From positions 1 to 64,000 of the forward strand of contig JAZNMQ010000072.1 in assembly GCA_045579745.1 (NCBI GenBank): a stretch of 64,000 nt of DNA, written 5' to 3'. Below, one piece after another: positions 14,647 through 22,768 of the stretch. Position 1 is the first letter of the stretch, and the number at the start of each line of letters is the position of its first letter. Source of the DNA: Flemingiibacterium sp045579745. GTDB taxonomy: Bacteria; Bacillota; Clostridia; Oscillospirales; CAG-272. A model generated the notes under the pieces. That model had not been told where the DNA came from, searched no databases, and saw only the letters and a list, made by a program, of their open reading frames with translations. The translations under genes were made by a program, and so were the position numbers.

Positions 14647-15837
14647 ATGGCACAATTGAAAATAAATCAAAATCAAATAACGCCCGAGCTTGCAAAGACG
14701 CTTGTTCAGAGCTGTCCGTTTGGAGCGATTCAATTTGAAAACAATACGCTCAGCATAAGCTCGGCATGCAAGATGTGCAAAATATGCGTAAAGCGCAGCA
14801 GCGGTGCAGTTGAGTATATAAGCGACGAGGCTCCGACAATAGATAAAGCTCTTTGGCGCGGTATTTGCGTGTATGCTGACTGCCGCGACGGAGAGATTCA
14901 CCGCGTTACATACGAGCTCTGCGGCAAGGCGCAGGAGCTTTCACAGGTCACCGGACACCCGATTTATGTTTTATTAATCGGTCACAACATTGAAAATGCG
15001 GCAAAAAAACTGCTCCACTACGGAGTCGACAAAATTTTTGTATATGATGATCCTGCATACGAGCACTTTAAAATAGAGCCCTATGCGGCGGCATTTTACG
15101 ACTTTATTGAAAAGGTCAAGCCATCATCTGTTTTGATCGGCGCAACAGCTCTCGGAAGACAGCTTGCACCGAGAGTTGCGGCTCGTTGCCGCGCAGGCCT
15201 GACTGCCGACTGTACGGTGCTTCAAATGAAGGAAAATACGGACTTGGTTCAAATTCGCCCTGCCTTCGGCGGCAATATAATGGCGCAGATTGTATCTTCA
15301 AACACGCGCCCTCAGTTCTGCACGGTCAGGTATAAGGTTTTTTCAGAGCCTAAGCCTCAAGCCTCGACAAAGGGCGAGATCGTCAATATGGAGCTGTCCG
15401 CTGAAAAGCTTGCGTCTGACATTGATGTGTTGAGCATATTTGAAAAGCCGACGGATGTTGATATTGCAGAGGCGGATGTCATTGTTGCGATCGGAAGAGG
15501 CGCGCAAAGCGAGGGAATGATTGCTCAGGCAAAGGAGCTTTGCGGCTTGCTCGGCGGAGTGCTTGCATGCACAAGGCCGCTTGCCGAGAGTGGTGTCTTC
15601 GATTCCAAGCATCAGATCGGACTTTCGGGAAGAACCGTTAAGCCTAAGTTCATCATTTGTCTTGGCATTTCGGGTGCGGTACAATTCGCAGCAGGAATGA
15701 AATCCTCGGATGTGATCGTAGCGGTAAACTCCGATAAAAATGCACCGATTTTTGATGTGGCTCATTACTGCGTTATAGGCGATGTCGGAGAAATTGTGCC
15801 GAAGCTTATTGCAAAAATCAAGGAGGCGAAGCAATGA
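14647..15837 (+). CDS. etfA: Electron transfer flavoprotein, alpha subunit with N-terminal iron-sulfur domain
   Basis: 396 aa. The first 60 residues add a ferredoxin-like segment with four cysteines (C23 in SCPFGAI, then C41, C44 and C47 in CKMCKICVK) suited to one [4Fe-4S] cluster, as in the EtfA/LctC of bifurcating lactate dehydrogenases. The usual EtfA domains follow, with the C-terminal FAD-binding segment (GRGAQSEGMIAQAKEL, IGLSGRTVKPKFIICLGISGAVQF). The start codon has no close ribosome site; the nearest purine-rich stretch lies 34 bases upstream on the far side of a hairpin (copy 1 of the repeat). The gene overlaps the next by 4 bp. Confidence 0.9.
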   Translation: MAQLKINQNQITPELAKTLVQSCPFGAIQFENNTLSISSACKMCKICVKRSSGAVEYISDEAPTIDKALWRGICVYADCRDGEIHRVTYELCGKAQELSQVTGHPIYVLLIGHNIENAAKKLLHYGVDKIFVYDDPAYEHFKIEPYAAAFYDFIEKVKPSSVLIGATALGRQLAPRVAARCRAGLTADCTVLQMKENTDLVQIRPAFGGNIMAQIVSSNTRPQFCTVRYKVFSEPKPQASTKGEIVNMELSAEKLASDIDVLSIFEKPTDVDIAEADVIVAIGRGAQSEGMIAQAKELCGLLGGVLACTRPLAESGVFDSKHQIGLSGRTVKPKFIICLGISGAVQFAAGMKSSDVIVAVNSDKNAPIFDVAHYCVIGDVGEIVPKLIAKIKEAKQ

Positions 15838-17231
15838 TGTATCAGAGTGTGACGCTTGAAGATGTAAAGCGCCTCGAGAGCATCGTCGGAGAGAGTGAAG
15901 TCCTTTACGGTGACCAAATCAGCCTCGATTATGCTCACGACGAGCTGGGCGGAATTGAGAAAATGCCTGAGGTGCTTGTCAGAGTTCGCTCGACCGAGGA
16001 AGTCAGCGAGGTGATGAAGCTCGCATATTCAAGAGGAATTCCGGTTACTGTCAGAGGAAGCGGCACGGGTCTTGTAGGTGCGGCAGTTGCCATTGAGGGC
16101 GGAATTATGCTTGAAACGACCAAGATGAATAAAATCATCACGCTTGATAAGAGCAATTTAACCGTTACAGTTCAGCCGGGTGTTCTTTTAATGGAGCTCG
16201 CGGCATTTGCAGAGGAGAACGATTTCCTTTATCCGCCAGATCCGGGTGAAAAATCCGCAACAATCGGCGGAAATATTTCAACAAATGCAGGCGGAATGCG
16301 TGCGGTCAAATATGGCGTTACAAGGGATTATGTCAGAGAGCTGACCGTTGTAATGCCAAACGGTGAGATATTAAAGCTCGGTGCAAGGGTTGCCAAAAAC
16401 AGCTCGGGCTATAGCCTCAAGGATTTAGTAGTGGGCTCCGAGGGGACGCTTTGCATAATTTGCGAGGCGGTTTTAAAGCTGATCCCTCTGCCTAAGGTTA
16501 CGATCAGCTTGCTCGTTCCGTTCGCGGATATGAAAAGCGCAATCGAAGCAGTTCCGAAAATTATCTGCTCAAAGATAACGCCGACGGCGATCGAATATCT
16601 TTCACGGGATACTATCCTGTTTTCCGAAAGCTATCTCGGCAAGAAATTTCCCGATACCAAGAGCGATGCGTACATTCTTTTAACCTTCGACGGTAACACC
16701 GAGGAGCAGGTTGAAGCTGATATGAGCGCGGTTGCAAATCTCTGCCTTGAAATCGGTGCGCTTGATGCGTATATCGTTGATACAGAGGAGAGAAAGAAGG
16801 CTGTATGGTCGGCAAGAGGCGCGTTCCTTGAAGCGATAAAAGCTTCTACTACAGAAATGGACGAATGCGATGTTGTTGTTCCCGGAAACAAGGTTGATGA
16901 ATTTATCAAGTTTACCCATTCACTTTCCGACGAAATGAATATTCGTATTCCGAGCTTCGGTCATGCGGGCGACGGAAATCTGCACGTTTATATTTGCCGC
17001 GATCAGCTGTCCGACGAGGAATGGGAGAAAAAGCTTGCAATTTGCTTTGATCGAATGTATGCAAAGGCTGATGAGCTTGGAGGACTCGTTTCGGGTGAGC
17101 ACGGCATAGGCTATTCCAAGAAGGAATACCTTAAAAAGCAGCTCGGCGAAACTCCGATCGCCCTTATGCAGGCTATCAAGCAGGCATTTGACCCCAAGAA
17201 TATTCTTAATCCGGGGAAAATTTGTTTTTGA
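15834..17231 (+). CDS. FAD-linked lactate/glycolate oxidoreductase (LctD/GlcD type)
   Basis: 465 aa, overlapping etfA by ATGA, with AAGGAGGCG upstream, so translation is coupled. It contains the FAD_binding_4 (VAO/PCMH) domain at about residues 40-220 (VTVRGSGTGLVGAAVA, PPDPGEKSATIGGNISTNAGG) and the FAD-oxidase C domain to the end, with FGHAGDGNLHVYICRD and SGEHGIGYSKKEY. This is the catalytic flavoprotein that takes electrons from a 2-hydroxyacid and hands them to EtfAB. D- or L-lactate is the likeliest substrate because of the etfBA neighbours and family. Glycolate or another hydroxyacid cannot be excluded. Confidence 0.85.
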   Translation: MMYQSVTLEDVKRLESIVGESEVLYGDQISLDYAHDELGGIEKMPEVLVRVRSTEEVSEVMKLAYSRGIPVTVRGSGTGLVGAAVAIEGGIMLETTKMNKIITLDKSNLTVTVQPGVLLMELAAFAEENDFLYPPDPGEKSATIGGNISTNAGGMRAVKYGVTRDYVRELTVVMPNGEILKLGARVAKNSSGYSLKDLVVGSEGTLCIICEAVLKLIPLPKVTISLLVPFADMKSAIEAVPKIICSKITPTAIEYLSRDTILFSESYLGKKFPDTKSDAYILLTFDGNTEEQVEADMSAVANLCLEIGALDAYIVDTEERKKAVWSARGAFLEAIKASTTEMDECDVVVPGNKVDEFIKFTHSLSDEMNIRIPSFGHAGDGNLHVYICRDQLSDEEWEKKLAICFDRMYAKADELGGLVSGEHGIGYSKKEYLKKQLGETPIALMQAIKQAFDPKNILNPGKICF

Positions 17232-17251
17232 GTAAACAAGGAGATTTATTA

Positions 17252-18067
17252 ATGAAAGACATTTTAACAGCACCTTTTGTGGATGAAATGAAGAAGGTTA
17301 CTGCCAACATGTACAGACTCGGCTGGGACGAGCGCAACGGCGGAAATATCAGCTACATGCTCGAGAATGAGCAGGTTGCAGAGTATTTGGACCTTGACAC
17401 GGTAATTCGCAGAATACCGATGGGTTTTGATGCAACCGAGCTTATCGGCAAAATATTTATTGTTACCGGAACGGGCAAGTACTTTAAAAATGTTGAGTGC
17501 GACCCCGAAACAAACCTCGGCATTATCCGTATAGCAAAGGACGGTACAACTGCTGAGCTGCTGTGGGGATATAAGGACGGCGGAAAATTCACAAGTGAGC
17601 TTCCCGCGCATTTGATGAGCCATATCGCAAGACTCAAGCAGGATCCTGATCACAGAATTGTCATGCACACTCACCCGACAAATATTCTTGCAATGACACA
17701 TATTCATGAGCTTGATGATAAGAAGTTCACTCATACTATTTGGGAAATGTGCACAGAATGTGTTATCGTTTTCCCGGACGGTATCGGGGTGCTCCCATGG
17801 ATGGTTTGCGGTACAGAGGAAATTGGTATTGCTACGGCAGAAAAGATGAAGGAGTTCAGGCTCGTTGTTTGGGGACTTCACGGAATTTACGGTGCAGGCA
17901 AGGACATGGACGAAACCTTCGGTCTTATTGAAACCGTCGAAAAGGCGGCTGAGCTCTACATGCTTATCGCTCATCTGCCTCGCATAAACACTATGACAGA
18001 TTCCGATCTGAAGGCTGCAGCCAATTCATACGGAGCCGAACCAAGAGCGGACTTTTTGGATCTGTAA
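17252..18067 (+). CDS. rhaD: Rhamnulose-1-phosphate aldolase
   Basis: 271 aa, close to the 274 of the E. coli enzyme. I chose the ATG at 17252, with AAGGAGA 8 bases upstream. It is a class II aldolase: the zinc-binding histidines sit in VMHTHPTN near residue 140 and in the later GLHGI, and the N-terminal GGNISYML and FIVTGTGKYFKNV match RhaD. It splits L-rhamnulose 1-phosphate into dihydroxyacetone phosphate and L-lactaldehyde. It lies 20 bp after the lactate-type oxidase, so the operon may join rhamnose-derived lactaldehyde/lactate to energy metabolism. No other rha gene is in the window. Confidence 0.85.
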   Translation: MKDILTAPFVDEMKKVTANMYRLGWDERNGGNISYMLENEQVAEYLDLDTVIRRIPMGFDATELIGKIFIVTGTGKYFKNVECDPETNLGIIRIAKDGTTAELLWGYKDGGKFTSELPAHLMSHIARLKQDPDHRIVMHTHPTNILAMTHIHELDDKKFTHTIWEMCTECVIVFPDGIGVLPWMVCGTEEIGIATAEKMKEFRLVVWGLHGIYGAGKDMDETFGLIETVEKAAELYMLIAHLPRINTMTDSDLKAAANSYGAEPRADFLDL

Positions 18068-18073
18068 AAACGA

Positions 18074-18125
18074 CTCACATTCTAGCCACGACTTTGTTTG
18101 GTTGGAATGTGAGCTTTTCTTTTTC
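18074..18125 (+). terminator. Terminator after rhaD
   Basis: Perfect 9-bp arms CTCACATTC (18074-18082) and GAATGTGAG (18105-18113), then CTTTTCTTTTTC. Confidence 0.8.
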
Positions 18126-18199
18126 TATGCCGCGGCAGGTCGGGGTTTTAAAGATAGTTTTCTGTGCTTTGTAATAAAACTTAAAAATTCCATAGATTG

Positions 18200-18228
18200 T
18201 TGACAAATAAGGTATTACATGCTATAAT
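18200..18228 (+). promoter_or_regulatory. Promoter of dxs
   Basis: TTGACA (18200-18205), 17-bp spacer, TATAAT (18223-18228). Confidence 0.75.
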
Positions 18229-18273
18229 TAAGTTAGAGAATTATTTGACTTGTTAGATAATTGCAGTTTTTCA

Positions 18274-18311
18274 GGGGAGTGTGTGTAGCATATGCACTCT
18301 CCCGTTTTTTA
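18274..18311 (+). terminator. Terminator-like hairpin in the dxs leader
   Basis: GGGGAG-T-GTG faces CAC-T-CTCCC with one mismatch, followed by GTTTTTT. It is about 45 bases into the transcript and 95 before the start codon, so it could act as an attenuator. No riboswitch class could be recognised. Confidence 0.5.
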
Positions 18312-18404
18312 GGATATATACAGTGTGAAAGTGATTGTTCGGACAATCATAATCGCACAGAAATCAAGAGATTAAAGAAGTTTATCTCCGAAGAGAGGGC
18401 ATAA

Positions 18405-20279
18405 ATGAATTTTGAGAGTATACAAAAGAAAATAGACGAGCTCAAAGTATTAACATTGCCTCAAATGCAGGAATTGGCAAAGGATATTCGCTCTGTGATT
18501 TTGGATACTGTTTCAAAGAACGGTGGACATTTGGCGGCGAATTTAGGAATGGTTGAGGCTACGATTGTGCTTCATAAGATTTTTGACTCGCCAAACGACA
18601 AAATCATATTCGATGTCGGACACCAATGCTATGCCCATAAGATTTTAAGCGGCAGACTTGAGGAATTTTCAACGCTGAGGACATATGGCGGTATTTCGGG
18701 GTTTACAAACCGTTTCGAAAGCGAGCACGATGTTTTGTACGAAGGACACTGCGGAACCTCAATATCTGCGGCGCTTGGCATTGCGGAAGCGAACAGACTT
18801 AAAGGAAATGATAATTACGCTGTTGCGATAGTCGGCGACGGAGCCTTGACTAACGGCATGATATATGAAGCGCTTAACAACTGCGCGGAAAAAAAGCTTA
18901 ATTTAATCATTCTTATTAACGACAATGAGATGTCTATATCCAAAAATGTCGGTGGACTTCACAATTATCTATCAAGGATTCGCACAAGCAAGGGCTATTT
19001 CACCTTCAAGAGAAAATTTGAATCTATATTAGACCGCATTCCGATTATCGGCTATAAACTTGCAAAGCTTTTTAAGAATATCAAGGACTTTTTCAAAAGA
19101 TGGGTTATTAAAGACAACTTCTTTGAAGATATGGGACTTGTATACCTCGGACCTGTTGACGGACACAATATGGAGAGGCTGACGGAGGTTTTGGAGGAAG
19201 CAAAGCTAAAGCATATTCCGTGCGTTGTTCATATGAGAACGCAAAAGGGAAAGGGTTATCGGCTCGCCGAGGAGAGCCCCGACCAATATCATGCGGTTTC
19301 GGCGTTTGATCTTGACAGCGGCGTAACCGTTTCAAATGAGTTGACTTTCTCAACCTTTATCGGAAACGAAATGTGCCGTTTAGCTTCAGAGGATGAGCAC
19401 ATTTGTGCGATTACTGCGGCTATGACCGACGGAACAGGGCTTACAAGATTTTCAAGGGAATTTGAGGCGCGCTTCTTTGATGTCGGTATTTCCGAGGAGC
19501 ATGCAATAACCTTTGCGAGTGGCTTGGCTGTAAACGGTATGAAGCCCGTTGTTATGCTTTATTCTACCTTCGCGCAAAGGTCGTTTGACCAGATATTTCA
19601 CGATCTGGCTATACAAAAGCTTCCGATGGTGCTTGCGCTTGACAGATGCGGAATCGTTCCGGGGGATGGAATAACACATCAGGGAATTTTCGATTATGCG
19701 CTCTTTTCGATCCTGCCGAACGTGTGTATATATTCTCCTGAGAGCTACGCCGATGTCAGAAATGCGCTTGAGGCTTCACTTGACAGCGATACGCTTTCGA
19801 TAATCAGATATCCAAAGGGCGTTGAGAATGTTGAATACGAGAAATCGGAAAGCTTCATAACATCGGAAAACAATTATTTTGCACATACAGAAAAAATCGA
19901 AGACGCCGAAATCGTGATCGTTTCATACGGACGGCTCTCGTATCAAGGCTATTTAGCATATAAGTCGCTCTGCGAAAAGCACAGCGTTGGTCTTGTTAAA
20001 CTAAAGCTCATCTATCCGCTTGACAAATTCGATATTGTTAAGCTTTGCCCAAATGCGAAGCTGATCTATGTAATCGACGAGGGCATTTCAAACGGCGGAT
20101 TCGCCGAGAAGCTGACGGCTGTATTAATCGAGGGCGGATATAAGAATCATATTGCGTCAACCTCGATATATGATTACATCGAGCATGGCGATCTTGACAC
20201 GTTAATGCATGAATGCGGTTTTACGGCAGAGCAAATTGTATCTGAAATTAAGAGCCTCGCCGATGAGCTTGGCATTTAA
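18405..20279 (+). CDS. dxs: 1-deoxy-D-xylulose-5-phosphate synthase
   Basis: 624 aa, the usual length. The thiamine-diphosphate motif is GDGALTNGMIYEALNN near residue 146. Other matches are the N-terminal HLAANLGMVEATIVLH, FDVGHQCYAHKIL, YLGPVDGHNMERL in the middle, and the transketolase-type pyrimidine-binding and C-terminal domains (FDVGISEEHAITFASGLA, ALDRCGIVPGDGITHQG). It condenses pyruvate with glyceraldehyde 3-phosphate in the first step of the methylerythritol pathway to isoprenoids and also feeds thiamine and pyridoxal synthesis. It has its own promoter and a structured leader. The ribosome site GAGAGG is moderate. Confidence 0.95.
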   Translation: MNFESIQKKIDELKVLTLPQMQELAKDIRSVILDTVSKNGGHLAANLGMVEATIVLHKIFDSPNDKIIFDVGHQCYAHKILSGRLEEFSTLRTYGGISGFTNRFESEHDVLYEGHCGTSISAALGIAEANRLKGNDNYAVAIVGDGALTNGMIYEALNNCAEKKLNLIILINDNEMSISKNVGGLHNYLSRIRTSKGYFTFKRKFESILDRIPIIGYKLAKLFKNIKDFFKRWVIKDNFFEDMGLVYLGPVDGHNMERLTEVLEEAKLKHIPCVVHMRTQKGKGYRLAEESPDQYHAVSAFDLDSGVTVSNELTFSTFIGNEMCRLASEDEHICAITAAMTDGTGLTRFSREFEARFFDVGISEEHAITFASGLAVNGMKPVVMLYSTFAQRSFDQIFHDLAIQKLPMVLALDRCGIVPGDGITHQGIFDYALFSILPNVCIYSPESYADVRNALEASLDSDTLSIIRYPKGVENVEYEKSESFITSENNYFAHTEKIEDAEIVIVSYGRLSYQGYLAYKSLCEKHSVGLVKLKLIYPLDKFDIVKLCPNAKLIYVIDEGISNGGFAEKLTAVLIEGGYKNHIASTSIYDYIEHGDLDTLMHECGFTAEQIVSEIKSLADELGI

Positions 20280-20325
20280 AGTGCTGTCAATCTGATTAAA
20301 ATGAGATCAAAGAGGGTGTCACAAA

Positions 20326-21678
20326 TTGCAAAATGATATAGAAAAACAAAACAGTCAATTCCTCGAAATGACAGAGCGGCCGATAGAACAGCTCCTTATA
20401 AAGCTCTCGATTCCCGCAATCATCAGCATGATGATAACCAACATCTATAATATTGCCGATACAGCTTTTGTGGGCATGCTCGGCACGAGTCCGAGCGGAG
20501 CTACGGGAGTTGTCTTCAGCTTCATGGCGATACTTCAGGCTGTTGCGTTTATGTGCGGACAGGGCGCGGGAAGCATTATGTCGCGAAGGCTCGGTGCAAA
20601 AAAGTTAAACGAGGCAACCGAATACAGCTCGACGGGATTTTTCCTATCATTCGGGCTCGGCGTGCTTCTGTGTGCAGGAACCTTTGCATTCATGCCTTGG
20701 CTGCTTCAGATTTTGGGAAGCACGGACACGATTTACCCTTACGCTAAGGTTTATATTACATATATCGCAGTAGCCGCGCCGTTCTTTTGCTCGAGCTTGA
20801 CGATGAACAATCTGCTTCGCTACGAGGGAAAGGCTAAGCTCGGCTCGGTCGGAATGATGATCGGAGCACTTTTGAATATTCTGCTTGACCCGATATTGAT
20901 GTTCGGCTTGAATCTGGGAATCGCAGGTGCGGGAATTGCGACCGCCTTTTCTCAGATTGTCAGCTTTGCGGTGCTTCTTTTCATGTTCGTTTCGGGAAAA
21001 ACGCAGACAAAAATTTCGATAAAATACATCTCACGCGAGATAGGAGCTTACCTTAACATTGCGGCAACGGGCTTCCCGAGCCTGCTTCGCCAAGGACTTG
21101 CAAGTGTTTCGGGAATGCTTCTCAATCAAAGTGCAAGAGTTTATGGCGATGCAGCGATTTCGGCATTCAGTGCTGTTTCACGAGTCAGCTTCTTTTCAAT
21201 GGCGATTGCAATCGGAATCGGTCAAGGCTTCCAGCCGATCAGCAGCTTTAATTTTGGTGCGGGCAAGCGTGAACGCGTTAAAAAGGCGTTTTGGACCGCG
21301 ATGGCATATGAGGAAATCGTATTGTTTGTGCTGTCGGTTCCGATGTTTATATTCGCGCCCGAGCTGATTCGCATGATGCGCAACGACCCTGAGGTTATAG
21401 AGATCGGAAAACGCGCACTCAAGCTTATGTGTGTTGCCTCGATCTTTATTCCGCCTACGATGATGGTGGAGATGGGCTTCCAAAGCATCGGCGCAAGACT
21501 TTTAGCTACCATCTCCTCAAGCCTCAGAAGCGGAATCCTGCTCATACCGTCATTGCTTATTCTCGCGAATACAAGAGGACTTTCAGGAATACAAGAGGCA
21601 CAGCCGTTATCATTCGTATTGTCGTTTATGGCGTGTATTTTCCTTTGCAGAATTTATTTAAATAAGCTCAAGGACTGA
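20326..21678 (+). CDS. MATE-family multidrug/sodium antiporter
   Basis: 450 aa. The reading starts with TTG at 20326 behind GAGGGTG; the next in-frame ATG is at 20368 and lacks a better site. Twelve membrane segments are expected from the alternating hydrophobic blocks. MATE features include LLIKLSIPAIISMMITNIYNIADTAFVG at the start, the internal repeat GFPSLLRQGLASVSGMLLNQ at about residue 245, and GQGFQPISSFNFGAG. MATE pumps export drugs or metabolites in exchange for Na+ or H+. It follows dxs by 46 bp and may be co-transcribed with it. Confidence 0.9.
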   Translation: MQNDIEKQNSQFLEMTERPIEQLLIKLSIPAIISMMITNIYNIADTAFVGMLGTSPSGATGVVFSFMAILQAVAFMCGQGAGSIMSRRLGAKKLNEATEYSSTGFFLSFGLGVLLCAGTFAFMPWLLQILGSTDTIYPYAKVYITYIAVAAPFFCSSLTMNNLLRYEGKAKLGSVGMMIGALLNILLDPILMFGLNLGIAGAGIATAFSQIVSFAVLLFMFVSGKTQTKISIKYISREIGAYLNIAATGFPSLLRQGLASVSGMLLNQSARVYGDAAISAFSAVSRVSFFSMAIAIGIGQGFQPISSFNFGAGKRERVKKAFWTAMAYEEIVLFVLSVPMFIFAPELIRMMRNDPEVIEIGKRALKLMCVASIFIPPTMMVEMGFQSIGARLLATISSSLRSGILLIPSLLILANTRGLSGIQEAQPLSFVLSFMACIFLCRIYLNKLKD

Positions 21679-21712
21679 AAAAACGGTGGTTGGAAAACAA
21701 CCACCGTTTTTT
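21678..21712. terminator. Bidirectional terminator after the MATE gene
   Basis: AAAAAACGGTGGTTG, loop GAAAA, CAACCACCGTTTTTT, a perfect stem. Confidence 0.9.
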
Positions 21713-21773
21713 CAAGAGATATGATGTACTATTTTAAGTAAAGCCAAAACGTAGTGCAGTCTGAGGCACAAAG

Positions 21774-22754
21774 TCAATTCTCTAAAGGATATTTGCCGTA
21801 TTTTTCAAGCGCGGCGTAGTATGCCGCCATGTGTTCCTCGGGTATCGGCATTGCCTGGTCGGGTGCGCAGAAATAGCCGCCGTCTGCACCGAGAAGGGAA
21901 ATCACGCGCTTAACCTCAGCGTCAATTGCTTCGATCGGTCCTGATTCGAGCAGGGCTGTAGCGATCGCACCGTGAATGCACATTCTGTTTTTGGTAACCT
22001 CAATGACTTTGGATAAATCGTTTGCTGTTGCCTGAACAGGATTGAGGATATCGACTCCAAGCTCGATAAATGTTTCAAGAATAGGCTCGATATGACCGCA
22101 TGAGTGGAAGTGGATCTTTACGCCGCGTTTTTTATAGAAGTCAAACAAACGGCGGTATTCGGGAATCAGAAATTCCTCGATCAGCTCCTTCGACATTAAA
22201 AGCGCACGCTGTGTTCCGAGATCGTCGCTCATCGTGACGACCTCAACGCCGCACTTTATGTAATGCTCTGCGATTCCAAGCTGAAAATCCATGATTTTAT
22301 GGAAGATCTTCTTTGCGTATTCCGGCTCGGTGAACATGTAAATCATCATGTTTTCCATTCCGACAAGCATGTAGCTCTTTTCCCACAGCGTATCTCTGTG
22401 GCTTCCGACGACGAAGCGATTTTTTCTGTCCTCATCGGTTATGCGCTCGGCAATTTCGTAGATTTTTCCGCAGATGCGCTCATCGTTCGGGTCAGGCCAA
22501 GCATAGCTGTCGAACGCTTCCATCTCGGCAAGCGGATTGCCTTTTGGGAAGCCCATAACATTCGCATGCTCCTTGTGCCACTCGGTTCCCCAGATATCAG
22601 TCCAAACAGAGCCTACGGGGCAGTTATGACCGCCGCCGTTATATCCCTCATGGTTAACGCCGGTGTATACTAACGTAATGCTTGGAAGCTCCTTTTGGAT
22701 ATATTCGGGCTTTCCGAATTTGAGTATTTCGAGTGCGTTTTCCTTTGGATTCAT
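21774..22754 (-). CDS. Uroporphyrinogen decarboxylase-fold protein (methyltransferase-like)
   Basis: 326 aa. The fold and the zinc motif (IHFHSCGHIEPIL near residue 218) match the URO-D superfamily members that act as corrinoid/coenzyme methyltransferases or unknown enzymes. They do not match heme-pathway HemE, and no heme genes are nearby. Other matches are VVTMSDDLGTQRALLMS and VDILNPVQATAN. The ribosome site GGGAGAA is 9 bases upstream. It sits 14 bp after the heparinase-like gene on the same strand. In gut and soil bacteria such URO-D-like genes often accompany carbohydrate clusters, where their role is unknown. Confidence 0.8.
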   Translation of the reverse strand: MNPKENALEILKFGKPEYIQKELPSITLVYTGVNHEGYNGGGHNCPVGSVWTDIWGTEWHKEHANVMGFPKGNPLAEMEAFDSYAWPDPNDERICGKIYEIAERITDEDRKNRFVVGSHRDTLWEKSYMLVGMENMMIYMFTEPEYAKKIFHKIMDFQLGIAEHYIKCGVEVVTMSDDLGTQRALLMSKELIEEFLIPEYRRLFDFYKKRGVKIHFHSCGHIEPILETFIELGVDILNPVQATANDLSKVIEVTKNRMCIHGAIATALLESGPIEAIDAEVKRVISLLGADGGYFCAPDQAMPIPEEHMAAYYAALEKYGKYPLEN

Positions 22755-22768
22755 AAGTATAGTTCTCC

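Larger units (their letters stand above)
18068..18404. other. Intergenic region with rhaD terminator, dxs promoter and structured dxs leader
   Basis: Some 340 bases. After the terminator come the promoter (18200-18228) and a leader of about 170 nt containing a terminator-like hairpin (18274-18311) and a small GATTGT-TCGG-ACAATC hairpin (about 18330-18346). I see no gene. Confidence 0.6.
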
